This document shows positions 1 through 8,314 of a stretch of DNA of 64,000 nt, piece after piece (the first letter of the stretch is position 1; each line of letters opens with the position of its first letter). The stretch lies in the NCBI GenBank assembly GCA_016871495.1, contig VHDF01000008.1, positions 1 to 64,000 on the forward strand, in the 5' to 3' direction. The notes beneath the pieces are model-generated. The model saw only the letters and a list, made by a program, of their open reading frames with translations. It was not told the origin of the DNA and ran no database searches. The translations under genes were made by a program, and so were the position numbers. This DNA is from Verrucomicrobiota bacterium (GTDB lineage Bacteria; Verrucomicrobiota; Verrucomicrobiia; Limisphaerales; VHDF01).

Positions 1-123
1 GCCTCCCGCCCTTTCGCGTCGACTCCTTGCGGAGACGACCTGGCGGTTCGGCTACGGTAGGCGTCACCAGCCCCCGTCGGGAACCTTTCATCCCGATAGA
101 CCAAGCTCCTGCCGGGCACACGG

Positions 124-312
124 GCGCGGCGTTCACGCCGCTTCAAGGCGTGTCTGCAAAGAAGCGGGGCAGGTTCAACGGGCAAAGAAAGGTGCTGCCA
201 GGGGCGAAGGCATTCACCCATCGCGGGCTGTGCAGCGGGAGGAGATCGCCGCGGCAGGTTGGCGCGGGCGGAAGCGCCGTGAACGGCGCGCTCCGACAAC
301 TTGCGGGTGCAC
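124..312 (+). repeat. Dispersed repeat family C, copy 1
   Basis: The segment opens with a palindrome (GCGGCGTTCACGCCGC, 126-141) and closes with the related inverted motif GCGCCGTGAACGGCGC near 274-289. Similar sequence lies in reverse orientation at 39748-39918 and 42985-43158, and a short partial copy at 14166-14222. Reading frames through it are repeat shadows, so no gene is called in 1-570. Confidence 0.75.
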
Positions 313-383
313 AGGTTCCGTGCATCCCGAAGCTGTTCCTGGCTCTCCTCCCCCGCGGATGAATAACTTTGGAAACCGTATCA

Positions 384-503
384 GTTGTTGGTAGGGCGGG
401 CCTGTCCCAGCCCGCCGCCCACGGGATGCAAAACATCATGCTCCGGCGGCGCGCCGGGACGGACGCGCCCTACCTGCATCACCGGCAACATCGGGATGCA
501 CCG
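384..503 (+). repeat. Palindromic repeat family A, copy 1 (left end lost)
   Basis: This foldback of about 120 bp has arms beginning GGTAGGGCG and ending CGCGCCCTACC. It matches the copies at 9417-9546, 23145-23274 and 48022-48151. The right terminal motif CAACATCGGGAT is present. The matching left terminus (ATCCCGATGTTG) is missing here, so this copy is truncated at one end. Confidence 0.85.
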
Positions 504-571
504 GCACAGGTTGGAATTCCAGGTCGAGGCTTTACTTCCCGCAAGCTTTCGGCAGAATTGGCCGCGTTGAT

Positions 572-697
572 ATGGACAAATTCTGGAGTATTCTCTGCGT
601 GCCCATTGGCGTCATTCTTTGTTTCGGTCCCGCCCTCGCGGTCTGGTTCGTCCAGGAGGCAAAAGACCAAGCCGCCCAAAAGAAAAAAGGGAAGTAA
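572..697 (+). CDS. Small single-pass membrane protein, 41 aa
   Basis: ATG at 572 and TAA at 695-697 bound a 41-residue frame. It starts MDKFWSIL, has one hydrophobic segment (about residues 5-26) and ends in a charged, lysine-rich tail (KKKGK). The hydrophobic core followed by a basic cytoplasmic tail is typical of small inner-membrane proteins. No clear Shine-Dalgarno precedes it. A GC-rich hairpin follows the stop immediately, as expected at a transcript end. It lies between repeat A1 and the convergent nitrilase gene. The family is not one I can name, and the call rests on composition and context. Confidence 0.5.
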   Translation: MDKFWSILCVPIGVILCFGPALAVWFVQEAKDQAAQKKKGK

Positions 698-723
698 GGC
701 TTTCCCGCGGCTCTCGGAAAGCC
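698..723 (+). terminator. Hairpin after the small membrane ORF
   Basis: The inverted repeat GGCTTTCC (698-705) / GGAAAGCC (716-723) forms an 8-bp stem with a 10-nt loop directly after the TAA of the 41-residue ORF. There is no T-tract, so it is a weak or bidirectional terminator candidate between two convergent genes. Confidence 0.4.
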
Positions 724-799
724 CACCCGCAGACGAACCGACACCCGGACGCTCTCGTCTTTCTCGTCGAGACTTCCCCGGACTTTCCAGTCAGGGACG

Positions 800-1756
800 T
801 TATTCCTGAAACTTCAAAGCACGGGTCTCTTTTTCAATCCCGAGCGGCACGGTCAACGGATGGTAGAGCTCCGGACGCCGCGCTTGAATCCATATTCGAC
901 CGGTGGCCTCATCCAGCAACGATCCATCCAAGTCCGCAGTCACGCGTTCGTCGCTCGCCTTCCATGTCTCCGACAGAACCCGTCCGTAGGGATCCAAGAT
1001 CATCGCGTTTCCAGTCCGGATTTCGTCGTCGTCCACCCCTACTCCATTGCTAAAGATCAGAAACAGCCCGTTGTCGTGAGCCCGGCTGGGCAGCCAGCGC
1101 ATCAGCCAACCCCGGCCCTTGTCGCTTCGAAACTCCCGTTCGATCGCCTCAGGATTCTCCCGCCGCTGATCCCAAAGCTGGCGGTCAATCATTCCCATCA
1201 AATGCGGATTGCGGCTGCGAACGGCCCCGGTCTGATGAGGTGCCAGAAGGACTTCCGCCCCCCGCAAGGCCGTCATGCGCACATTCTCGATTAAGTTGCA
1301 ATCATAGCAAATCAGCACCCCGGCACGAAATCCCCCGGGCAGATCGAAGACCGTCAATTCCGATCCGCCCCGAATCAACGGATGCTCGAACGCGTGAATC
1401 TTGCGATGCCGGAACCATCGTCCATCAGGGAGCGCCACGACATAACTGTTGTGGTACTGGCCGGATTCTCCCCGTTCCACCCATCCCGCCCCCAAGGTCA
1501 TCCGAAACTGGACGGCGAGCCTCCTCAATCGCTCGGTGCTCGGGCCCGGAATCGGTTCGGAGAGAGCGTCCAAAGCTTCCGGTTTCAGGTTTCGAATAAA
1601 CCAATAACCGGACACACAACACTCCGGAAAAACCACCAATTCTACGCCCTCACCCGCGGCGTCCTTCACCAATTCTTCCATGACCCGGAAGTTCGACTCT
1701 TTATCTCCCGGCGCACTCTCCATTTGCACCGCCGAGGCCTTCAATTTTTTCTTCAT
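800..1756 (-). CDS. Carbon-nitrogen hydrolase (nitrilase superfamily)
   Basis: A cytoplasmic amidohydrolase of the nitrilase/amidase superfamily, about 318 residues and full length for the fold. The catalytic triad is visible: Glu45 in VVFPECC, Lys119 in RHRKIHAFE and Cys150 in LICYDCN. The superfamily hydrolyses C-N bonds of amides, nitriles or N-carbamoyl compounds; the substrate cannot be read from sequence. I place the start at ATG 1756 (MKKKLKASAVQ), where the first beta strand begins; an in-frame ATG at 1768 and TTG at 1774 are alternatives. It lies just downstream of nagA on the same strand and is probably cotranscribed with it. Confidence 0.85.
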   Translation of the reverse strand: MKKKLKASAVQMESAPGDKESNFRVMEELVKDAAGEGVELVVFPECCVSGYWFIRNLKPEALDALSEPIPGPSTERLRRLAVQFRMTLGAGWVERGESGQYHNSYVVALPDGRWFRHRKIHAFEHPLIRGGSELTVFDLPGGFRAGVLICYDCNLIENVRMTALRGAEVLLAPHQTGAVRSRNPHLMGMIDRQLWDQRRENPEAIEREFRSDKGRGWLMRWLPSRAHDNGLFLIFSNGVGVDDDEIRTGNAMILDPYGRVLSETWKASDERVTADLDGSLLDEATGRIWIQARRPELYHPLTVPLGIEKETRALKFQE

Positions 1757-1783
1757 AGGATGTTCCATGACCAAGTGACACGC

Positions 1784-3001
1784 TCACATTCCGCGGTCCT
1801 CCGGGCGAATCAATCGAAAGGGTTTCGGCTCCGGAGCATCGGGAAAACTTGCACCTCCGCAGCGCCTGCCCTTGCGAAAAACCTCCACCTCCAAAATAGC
1901 ATTGTCGCCATCGGCCCGCACCAGGCAAAAGTCGGCCCGCGGACTCGGGCCAAAGCCCAGATCCAATCCCATCCACCGCGCCGGCAAGGTCGAGAATCGC
2001 TCCCAGGCTTCCTGCCATGAACCCCTCAACATCATGGCCGCACGCCGCACTCCCTCGACGGGTGTCAACGCGGATCCCGAAAAATTCGATTTGCCCGGTT
2101 CGCGCACAACGAGATCCAACCCCACTTCCAGTTCAAGGTTTCCCAATGGATACCGTCCCGGCGGCGCTCCCGCGGCCGACATGGCGTCCGTCACGTAGCC
2201 GATCCCATGCTCCCCCTGCAAGCGGTGAGCCAGCCTGAAGAGCGGAGGAGAAACGTGAACACTGTCGGGTATCATCATCACTCTGAATCCCTCCTGATCC
2301 AAGACCCGCCAAAGCACATTGTCGTGCCGGTCCAGTTCCTTGGGAATCGCATTGCCAAGGTGGGTGAACAGGCTGGCGCCAGCCGCGCGCGCCTCCGCGA
2401 GCTGTCGGGCCGAAGCGTCTGTGTGCCCGAGGCTCACGCGCATGCCCAGCCGAACCGCTTCCCGGATCGAGGCGATCGCCCCGGGACGCTCGGGGGCCAG
2501 CGTCAACAGCACCGGCAGGTCCCCGGCGGCATCGCGCAACTCACGGATCTTCTCGGGACTCGGATCCTCCATCTTGGCCGGATCGTGCGCGCCATGGAAT
2601 CCGGGTTGGTCCGAAAGAAAGGGCCCTTCCACATGCCATCCAGCCCAAGCGGCGCGGAGCGCTTCGTGCGAGGCTCGCAGTGTGGCGAGCCGTCCAAGCT
2701 TGCTTAACAGCCGCGGCCACGCATCGGTCACCAGCGTCGGCAAGAAGACCCCACATCCATGCCTCGCCAGGGCCTCCGTGGCTTTCACCGCCGGCTCGGA
2801 CTCGAGTGGAAGTCTTTGAAAATCGACTCCCGCGAAACCATTCACCTGCAAATCGCAGAGTACTGGCGCCAGCCACCATTCGTCGTCACCGGACGAAGGA
2901 GCGGGCTCGATGGCTCGAACATGATCCGCGTCCCTGGAAATCGAAACCGTTTCCCGGTTGTCCAGTCGGCGTGCTCGCAGGATGGGCCAGGATTCCCCCA
3001 T
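1784..3001 (-). CDS. nagA: N-acetylglucosamine-6-phosphate deacetylase
   Basis: A 405-residue amidohydrolase of the NagA family, which converts GlcNAc-6-phosphate to glucosamine-6-phosphate in amino-sugar and peptidoglycan recycling. Family landmarks are present: DLQVNGFAGVDF near the N-terminus, HVEGPF with metal-ligand Glu125, GHTDA (His193), THLGNA (His214) and TDAMSAAG with catalytic Asp272. Length is normal. The ATG at 2999-3001 is well placed. The nitrilase gene follows about 28 bp downstream and an NHL-repeat gene precedes it by 53 bp, all on the minus strand. No nagB or PTS transporter is visible in the window. Confidence 0.9.
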   Translation of the reverse strand: MGESWPILRARRLDNRETVSISRDADHVRAIEPAPSSGDDEWWLAPVLCDLQVNGFAGVDFQRLPLESEPAVKATEALARHGCGVFLPTLVTDAWPRLLSKLGRLATLRASHEALRAAWAGWHVEGPFLSDQPGFHGAHDPAKMEDPSPEKIRELRDAAGDLPVLLTLAPERPGAIASIREAVRLGMRVSLGHTDASARQLAEARAAGASLFTHLGNAIPKELDRHDNVLWRVLDQEGFRVMMIPDSVHVSPPLFRLAHRLQGEHGIGYVTDAMSAAGAPPGRYPLGNLELEVGLDLVVREPGKSNFSGSALTPVEGVRRAAMMLRGSWQEAWERFSTLPARWMGLDLGFGPSPRADFCLVRADGDNAILEVEVFRKGRRCGGASFPDAPEPKPFRLIRPEDRGM

Positions 3002-3054
3002 GAACGGAGTGTTTCGGCGATCTCAAGCTGAGCCGGGCCGGGCCAATCCCAGCT

Positions 3055-4161
3055 TTAACTCACCTTGCGCAGTTTGGTGACGCGCCCCACCGAAACCCAC
3101 TCCACAACGAAAATGTTCCCATCCCGGTCGAAGCACGCGTCGTGGGGGTGGATGAAACGCCCGGCCTCCCAGGTCTCCGGCTTGGTCCGCATGATGAAAC
3201 CACCCTGGCCGCCTTTGTTGAGCACGCGATCCGTCCATGCCTGGTCGTAACCCAGGTGGTCGATCAATCGATTGTCTTTGTCGAAAAGCGAAACGCGCGC
3301 GTGCAAATCGGGACACATGAGCACATCGCCTCGCGTGTCCAAATGCGCCGGATAGCTCAGTCCTTCCACCGTCGAAACGTATTTTCCATCCAGCGTAAAA
3401 TTCTCGAGCCGGGCGTTGGCCCGGTCGCACACACAAATCAGAGGATCGCGCCCGGACCGGTTGTCCACCCACAAACCGTGCGGGGTTTGAAATTTTCCAT
3501 GCTGTTCACGCCCCCCCTTGCCACCAAAGGTGGAGAGAAACCGGCCGTCCTCACTGTAACGATGAATGTAGCCCGTGCCGTATCCGTCGGCGATGTAGAA
3601 GCTGCCGTCCGACGGGTGAAACGCGACGTTGGTGGGAATGAATTCTTTCCGGTTCTTGTAAACTCCCGCTTCCCACGGGGTGCTCAGCGCCCAGACGATC
3701 TCCCCCTTGGTCGTCGTCTTGGTGACGAGATTCGCCCAGGTGTGGGTGAGATAAAGATACTCGGTCCCCCCTTCCTTCCGAATGTCGATGCCATGGCCCA
3801 CGGTGTGGATGTTGAAGGCGCTGTATTCACTGCCGAAGCTCCGCACAAACTTGCCCTGGGGATCGAAGACCACGATGCAGTCCTGATGGCGCAGCCCGGA
3901 CGGGCCCGTGTTGTTCTTCACGTAAATGAAACCGGCTTCGTCCACCGCGACACCGTGAGTCTCTCCCCACTTCAAATGCGAGGGAAGTTCGCCCCAGCCG
4001 TGATGGCATTCATACGTGTGCTCCCCTTTGCCGATGATCGCGGGCTTGCTCCTGCTCTTGTCTTGCGCTCGCAGATAAGGGGCCGACATCGCGGCCAAAG
4101 CCGAAACCGCGCTGGTCTGAACGAAAGCTCGCCGGGTCTGAGTGGAAGGTTGCGTGGTCAT
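3055..4161 (-). CDS. Tat-exported NHL-repeat beta-propeller protein
   Basis: 368 residues with an N-terminal twin-arginine signal (TRRAFVQTSAVSALAA), so probably exported folded. The mature part contains successive NHL/six-bladed propeller repeats, for example GVAVDEAGFIYVKN, NVAFHPSDGSFYIADG, PHGLWVDN and PHDACFDRDGNIFVVEW. These proteins resemble the propeller of peptidylglycine-amidating lyases and are abundant in Planctomycetes and Verrucomicrobia, usually with unknown substrates. It is transcribed divergently from lpxC across about 200 bp and may head the nagA-nitrilase transcript. Confidence 0.75.
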   Translation of the reverse strand: MTTQPSTQTRRAFVQTSAVSALAAMSAPYLRAQDKSRSKPAIIGKGEHTYECHHGWGELPSHLKWGETHGVAVDEAGFIYVKNNTGPSGLRHQDCIVVFDPQGKFVRSFGSEYSAFNIHTVGHGIDIRKEGGTEYLYLTHTWANLVTKTTTKGEIVWALSTPWEAGVYKNRKEFIPTNVAFHPSDGSFYIADGYGTGYIHRYSEDGRFLSTFGGKGGREQHGKFQTPHGLWVDNRSGRDPLICVCDRANARLENFTLDGKYVSTVEGLSYPAHLDTRGDVLMCPDLHARVSLFDKDNRLIDHLGYDQAWTDRVLNKGGQGGFIMRTKPETWEAGRFIHPHDACFDRDGNIFVVEWVSVGRVTKLRKVS

Positions 4162-4372
4162 GGGTGACTCTTAGGCTTCGACAAGCGCGCTGTCGAGTGG
4201 AGAAAATCAGCCTGCCTCACCCTCAAAGAGTGGACCCGGCCGGTTATTCCGGTTTGGAGAGACCCCAGCCCACGCTCGATTCGATTTCGAACCGCGACGG
4301 CATCCGGGCACCGGGTTCCAGAAATTGAGGACCGCACTTGCCTTGCCTTGCCCGCCCGCTTTTAATCCGGGC

Positions 4373-5725
4373 GTGTCACAGCAGCAAACTTTGCGCGAAT
4401 CCGCTTCGCTCTCCGGCATCGGGTTGCACAGCGGCAACAAGGTGCAGATGACACTTCATCCCGCGCCCGGGGACACTGGCATTCGCTTTCGCCGGGTCGA
4501 TTTGGAGGGCAAACCGGAAATTGAGGCGTCGGTGGACAATGTGGGCGAAACAAACCGCTCCACCACCCTCGCCAAAGGCAACGCTCGCATCCACACGGTC
4601 GAGCATGTCCTTTCGGCGTTCGCGGGACTGGGCATCGACAACGCCATCGTGGACTTGGACGCCAATGAACCCCCGATCGGGGATGGCAGTTCACGCTGGT
4701 TTGCGGAGGCCTTGCTGCGGGCCGGAGTCATCGCCCAACCCGAGAAGCGAAACCCACTGGTGGTCTCGACTCCGCTGGAAATGCAATGCGGCGATTCGCT
4801 CATGACTGTATTTCCCTCGGACCGTTTCCGCATTTCCTGCACCAGCTCGGACAAGGCCGGGCGTTTCACCCAGTTCCATACCCTCGACGTCACGCCTGAA
4901 ACCTGGCGGAAGGAGATCGCGGATGCCCGGACGTTCTGCTTCTACGAGGAAATCGAGTTCTTGATCAAAAACGGGTTGATTAAAGGAGGCAGCCTCGAAA
5001 ATGCCATCGTCATCCGCGATGATGCCGTGCTGACCACGGAACCCCTGCGCTTTCCCGAGGAATTCGTTCGCCACAAAATCCTCGATATCGTCGGGGATCT
5101 CGCCTTGATGGGGCGCCCCATGCTGGGACATGTCGTGGCGATGAGACCGGGCCATCGCGCCAACTGCGAATTGGCCAAGCTCCTCCTAGAACAGGCGCGA
5201 AAACCCAAAGCCGCCGCCCAAGCCTTCGCCCCCCCCGAGAAAGCCGTGCCGCCCACAGCCAAAGACACCCCGCCCGCCACGCCTCCTCCCGCGGGTTGCG
5301 TGATGGACGTGGACGCGATCATGAGAACGCTGCCGCATCGCTACCCTTTCCTGATGGTGGACCGCATTCTCGAGGTCGAAGGCAACCGGATCAAGGCCCT
5401 CAAGAACGTCAGCATAAACGAACCTTTCTTCGCGGGGCATTTCCCGGGCCACCCGATTATGCCCGGCGTGCTTCAACTCGAAGCGATCGCGCAAGTCGCG
5501 GGGATCCTCATGCTGCGCCAGGCCGAGAACACCGGCCGCCTGGCCTATTTCATGTCGGCCGAAAGCGTCAAATGGCGAAAACCCGTGCGGCCCGGAGACC
5601 ATCTGGTCATCGAGGTCGAGTTGACGAAAACGCGCGGAAAAATCGGACGCGCAAAAGGGGTGTGCTCCGTGGCCGGCGAGGCCGTGAGCGAGGCCGAGGT
5701 GACCTTCATGCTGGTGGAGGGCTGA
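4373..5725 (+). CDS. lpxC/fabZ: Bifunctional LpxC-FabZ: UDP-acyl-GlcNAc deacetylase and 3-hydroxyacyl-ACP dehydratase
   Basis: Two enzymes in one chain. Residues about 1-290 are LpxC, the zinc deacetylase committing UDP-3-acyl-GlcNAc to lipid A (GIGLHSG, zinc-site HTVEH near residue 78, HKILDIVGD near 233). After an Ala/Pro-rich linker (about 290-305) comes FabZ ([23 protein letters not shown] with catalytic His near 355, and LEAIAQVAG). This fusion is known from Bacteroidetes and Verrucomicrobia. I prefer GTG at 4373 because it aligns with the usual LpxC N-terminus; TTG at 4325 would add 16 residues. Neither has a convincing ribosome site. lpxA follows after 7 bp. Confidence 0.93.
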   Translation: MSQQQTLRESASLSGIGLHSGNKVQMTLHPAPGDTGIRFRRVDLEGKPEIEASVDNVGETNRSTTLAKGNARIHTVEHVLSAFAGLGIDNAIVDLDANEPPIGDGSSRWFAEALLRAGVIAQPEKRNPLVVSTPLEMQCGDSLMTVFPSDRFRISCTSSDKAGRFTQFHTLDVTPETWRKEIADARTFCFYEEIEFLIKNGLIKGGSLENAIVIRDDAVLTTEPLRFPEEFVRHKILDIVGDLALMGRPMLGHVVAMRPGHRANCELAKLLLEQARKPKAAAQAFAPPEKAVPPTAKDTPPATPPPAGCVMDVDAIMRTLPHRYPFLMVDRILEVEGNRIKALKNVSINEPFFAGHFPGHPIMPGVLQLEAIAQVAGILMLRQAENTGRLAYFMSAESVKWRKPVRPGDHLVIEVELTKTRGKIGRAKGVCSVAGEAVSEAEVTFMLVEG

Positions 5726-5732
5726 CGCTCGC

Positions 5733-6509
5733 ATGATTCACTCGACCGCGGTTATTCACCCCGGCGCCCGCCTCGGCGATGGTTGCGAGATCGGCCCATA
5801 CTGCATCATCGGCGAGCATGTCGAACTCGGACCCCGCTGCCGCTTGCATTCCCACGTCGTCCTCGATGGCCATACGGTCCTTGGCGCGGATAACGAACTC
5901 TTCCCTTTCGCTTCCATCGGCCTCAAAACGCAGGACCTCAAATGGAAGGGTGGGACCACCTGGACCCGGGTTGGGGATCGGAACACCTTCCGCGAGCACG
6001 TCACGGTTCACAGTGCCACGGGGGACGGCGAATCGACCGTGGTAGGATGCGATAATCACATCCTGGCCTACTGCCATCTGGCTCACAACGTTGTCCTCGG
6101 AAGCCACGTGATTATGTCGAACGTGGCCACGCTGGCAGGCCATGTCTTGGTAGAGGATCATGCCGTGATCGGAGGACTCGCCGCAGTCCATCAATTCTGC
6201 CGCATTGGACGCCTGTCCATCGTGGGAGGTTGCTCCAAGGTGGTGCAGGATGTGGCGCCATTCATGATGGCCGATGGCAATCCAGCGGAAACACGCGGAC
6301 TGAACAAAGTGGGATTGGAACGCCGCGGCGTGGATGCGGAGACCGCGTCAGCGCTCAAACAGTGCTACAAGCTGCTGTTCCGGGAAGGCCTGACCTTAGG
6401 CAACGCCATCGCCCGCATTCGCGCCGAAATCACGGTCCGCCCCGAAGTCGAATCGTTGCTGCAATTTGCCACCTCCTCCCAGCGGGGTCTGTGCCGCTCG
6501 CGGAGCTGA
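5733..6509 (+). CDS. lpxA: Acyl-ACP:UDP-N-acetylglucosamine O-acyltransferase
   Basis: A 258-residue left-handed beta-helix acyltransferase that catalyses the first step of lipid A synthesis. The N-terminal hexapeptide repeats begin IHSTAVIHPGARLG. The catalytic histidine lies in AYCHLAHNV, and the conserved NPAETRGLNKVGLERRG precedes the helical C-terminal domain. ATG at 5733 follows a GGAGG motif inside the end of lpxC-fabZ, which implies translational linkage. Length is normal, but the last residues (SSQRGLCRSRS) look unlike family ends and may reflect a small 3' change. Confidence 0.92.
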   Translation: MIHSTAVIHPGARLGDGCEIGPYCIIGEHVELGPRCRLHSHVVLDGHTVLGADNELFPFASIGLKTQDLKWKGGTTWTRVGDRNTFREHVTVHSATGDGESTVVGCDNHILAYCHLAHNVVLGSHVIMSNVATLAGHVLVEDHAVIGGLAAVHQFCRIGRLSIVGGCSKVVQDVAPFMMADGNPAETRGLNKVGLERRGVDAETASALKQCYKLLFREGLTLGNAIARIRAEITVRPEVESLLQFATSSQRGLCRSRS

Positions 6510-6773
6510 ATCTCCGCGACGTTCGTCGCGCCCGGGACTTCCACATCGAATTCTCGCACTCGCGTTTCCGACTGCACGATCGAGCCTCCCAGCACTGCTC
6601 AAGATGCGAAGCGAGGCCGTGCGCGGAGCACCAGCCGCCGCGGCCGACCATGCACTTGGCGCCCTTGCCTCCCGATGCGCCAGCATTACATCCGCAGGAG
6701 AATCGCTGGAACGAACCCTTACCGCTTGGCCTTCGCTTGTTCGTTTCATCTTGAAGGCATAGTGGAATGAGCA

Positions 6774-7109
6774 CTATTTCACGCGGATTCGATTGTTCTT
6801 CGGGTTGTGCTCCAACTCACACAAGCCGAGCGCTTCCATCAGTGGCGGGACATACACGTCGAAGCGGCCACGCAACCCTTTCTTGAGTCCATACCAGCCT
6901 CCGACCGGGTTCTTCGGGGAGCGGCCCCAGGCCTCGACGGTCCCTTCCTTGGCGGGTTTCTGTTCGTCCGCCCCGCCCAAGTCCATCCAATCGCCGTGGG
7001 CCTTGAGCATGGAATGGAGGTCTTGCAGACATCGGGCATCATAATGAAGAACGGTCTTACCCACGGTACAGACGAGAATCGGCATTCCATCCTTGGTGTC
7101 CGTGTGCAT
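6774..7109 (-). CDS. Conserved small uncharacterised protein
   Basis: 111 residues, without signal peptide or membrane segment. It contains the blocks HYDARCLQDLHSMLKAHGDW, LGGADEQKPAKEGTVEAWG, NPVGGWYGLKKGLRGRF and PPLMEALGLCELEHNP. I recall this pattern from a widespread small family of unknown function but will not assign a Pfam number. The true start may be Met9 (MPILVCTVGK). It stands alone, with the PhyH remnant upstream and repeat-like DNA between. Function unknown. Confidence 0.7.
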   Translation of the reverse strand: MHTDTKDGMPILVCTVGKTVLHYDARCLQDLHSMLKAHGDWMDLGGADEQKPAKEGTVEAWGRSPKNPVGGWYGLKKGLRGRFDVYVPPLMEALGLCELEHNPKNNRIRVK

Positions 7110-7229
7110 GGTAAATTACGCTGTGCCGGGAGGCATCTTGAGTGGCAATGGATTGTCTTTGGTTCTGTTGAATGGGGCTATAAGCTGTTTCCGTTTCGTG
7201 TTGTGTTCAACAAGAGCGTGAGCAGTGGC

Positions 7230-7456
7230 CTAATTAATGACCAGCGACGCCCCCGGTGGTGGAGTTGGGGCGCACGTTGCGCTCACACTTGAGCGGCTTA
7301 AGAAGCCGCGAAAGGAATTGAGCCGAAGGGCCGAGCGAGCGGGCGCGAGCGAGTCCAACTCCCGCGACAATCGAACGCACGGCCGAGAGGCGGTTCGCCC
7401 TTTCGTGAAGCGCAACATCTCGTGTTTTGTTCTCGTTTCCAGCGTCCTGGTTAGGC
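7230..7456 (-). repeat. Repeat-like segment with attC-like ends
   Basis: Read on the minus strand, the segment starts GCCTAACCAGGACGC and ends GCGTCGCTGG...TTAATTAGGC, so the ends are imperfect inverted copies. The 7-bp GTTAGGC/GCCTAAC end resembles an integron attC core. An inner palindrome GCGGCTTAAGAAGCCGC also occurs. At about 227 bp it is longer than most attC sites and the second core is imperfect. It directly follows the PhyH remnant. Confidence 0.35.
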
Positions 7457-7500
7457 GTTCGTCGAATGGGATCGAGCTGCATCATGCCCGTTCGGTTCTC

Positions 7501-7938
7501 GGGCAGCGTGAACGCTGCATGCTCAATGTGCAAGACGCGGCGATGCTCCGCGCGGGTGGAGCGACTGGACGCATGGAGCAGCCATGCACGCATGAGCAGA
7601 GCGTCGCCAGCGGACACCTTACCAAGAAACTCCGGGCACTCGGCGCGTAGCTGCTGAATGCGCTCGGCTGAAAGACGACCCAGCCGATGCGAGCCGGGCA
7701 GGACACGCAAAGCACCGTTGGACTCGTTGGCGTCGTCGAAGTGAAGTCGCACGGCAAGCATTTGCTGGAGAAGATCGACCGGCGGCTGGACTTGCGGAAT
7801 GCCATCCTTCGTGCTGCACGGGCCGAAGCCGGGCACGTTGGCGCAGGCGCGAAGCGCCAGCGATAAGTCTTGGTGCCAAGGAACCATCCAATTTGTCTCG
7901 GGCGACTTGTCGAAGTAAATCGCGCGAACTGGAAGCGG
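7501..7938 (-). pseudogene. Truncated phytanoyl-CoA dioxygenase (PhyH) family remnant
   Basis: About 146 residues match the core of PhyH-type Fe(II)/2-oxoglutarate dioxygenases: RAIYFDKSPETNW, iron-ligand motif WHQD, GIPQVQPP, LHFDDANESNGALRVLPGSH, and the distal histidine region LLHASS...HRRVLHIEH. The usual 70-90 N-terminal residues are absent. The same open frame continues upstream to 8178, but into unrelated and repeat sequence (8139-8178 is a dispersed motif), and downstream to 7234 through the attC-like repeat. No start codon gives a normal protein, so I call it a 5'-truncated remnant that could at most encode a fragment. Confidence 0.7.
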
Positions 7939-8138
7939 CTCCGGCGCGCTCACTGGAGCCGCCTGGTTCGGTGTTCTCCGCTCCAACAGGACGTCCCAAC
8001 CCAGCCCAGGGTAAGCCCCGAGTCGTCTTGGTGGCTGAGCCACTCTGCCGACCCCATCGGGATGCCAAGATCTGGCCCAGCGTCGAACTGGAACGTATCG
8101 CAGGACTGAACTGTCCGTGATACGATGCCCTCGACGTT

Positions 8139-8178
8139 CTCTCTGCGTCCTTCGCGGCCTCTGCGCGAGGAAAAGCAA
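8139..8178 (-). repeat. Copy of a dispersed 'ctctgcgtccttcgcggc' motif
   Basis: This 40-bp stretch contains ctctgcgtccttcgcggc followed by ctctgcgcgaggaaaagc. The reverse complement recurs at 42249-42290 and 42561-42602. It marks the 5' boundary of the PhyH remnant. Related 'ctccgtgtctccgtgcctc' text occurs at 39600 and 42843. Confidence 0.7.
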
Positions 8179-8314
8179 AAGGCCTCACACCCGACCCGCA
8201 ACGCGGCGCGCTCCGGAATCCACCCAAGACGACCAAGGGAGCAAATCAGAGATTTCTGTCCCTAGCGAACTCGCACGCGAGTTTACCCGGATGATCCCTG
8301 GCCGAGAGGACGGC

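Noticed and set aside
4325-4372. TTG start adding 16 residues to LpxC-FabZ
   Set aside because: The extra residues have no counterpart in LpxC and no ribosome site precedes them; GTG 4373 matches the usual N-terminus.
7501-8178. Intact 314-residue dioxygenase
   Set aside because: The first 80 and last about 85 codons are repeat or unrelated sequence; only the middle matches PhyH and the N-terminal third of the family is missing.
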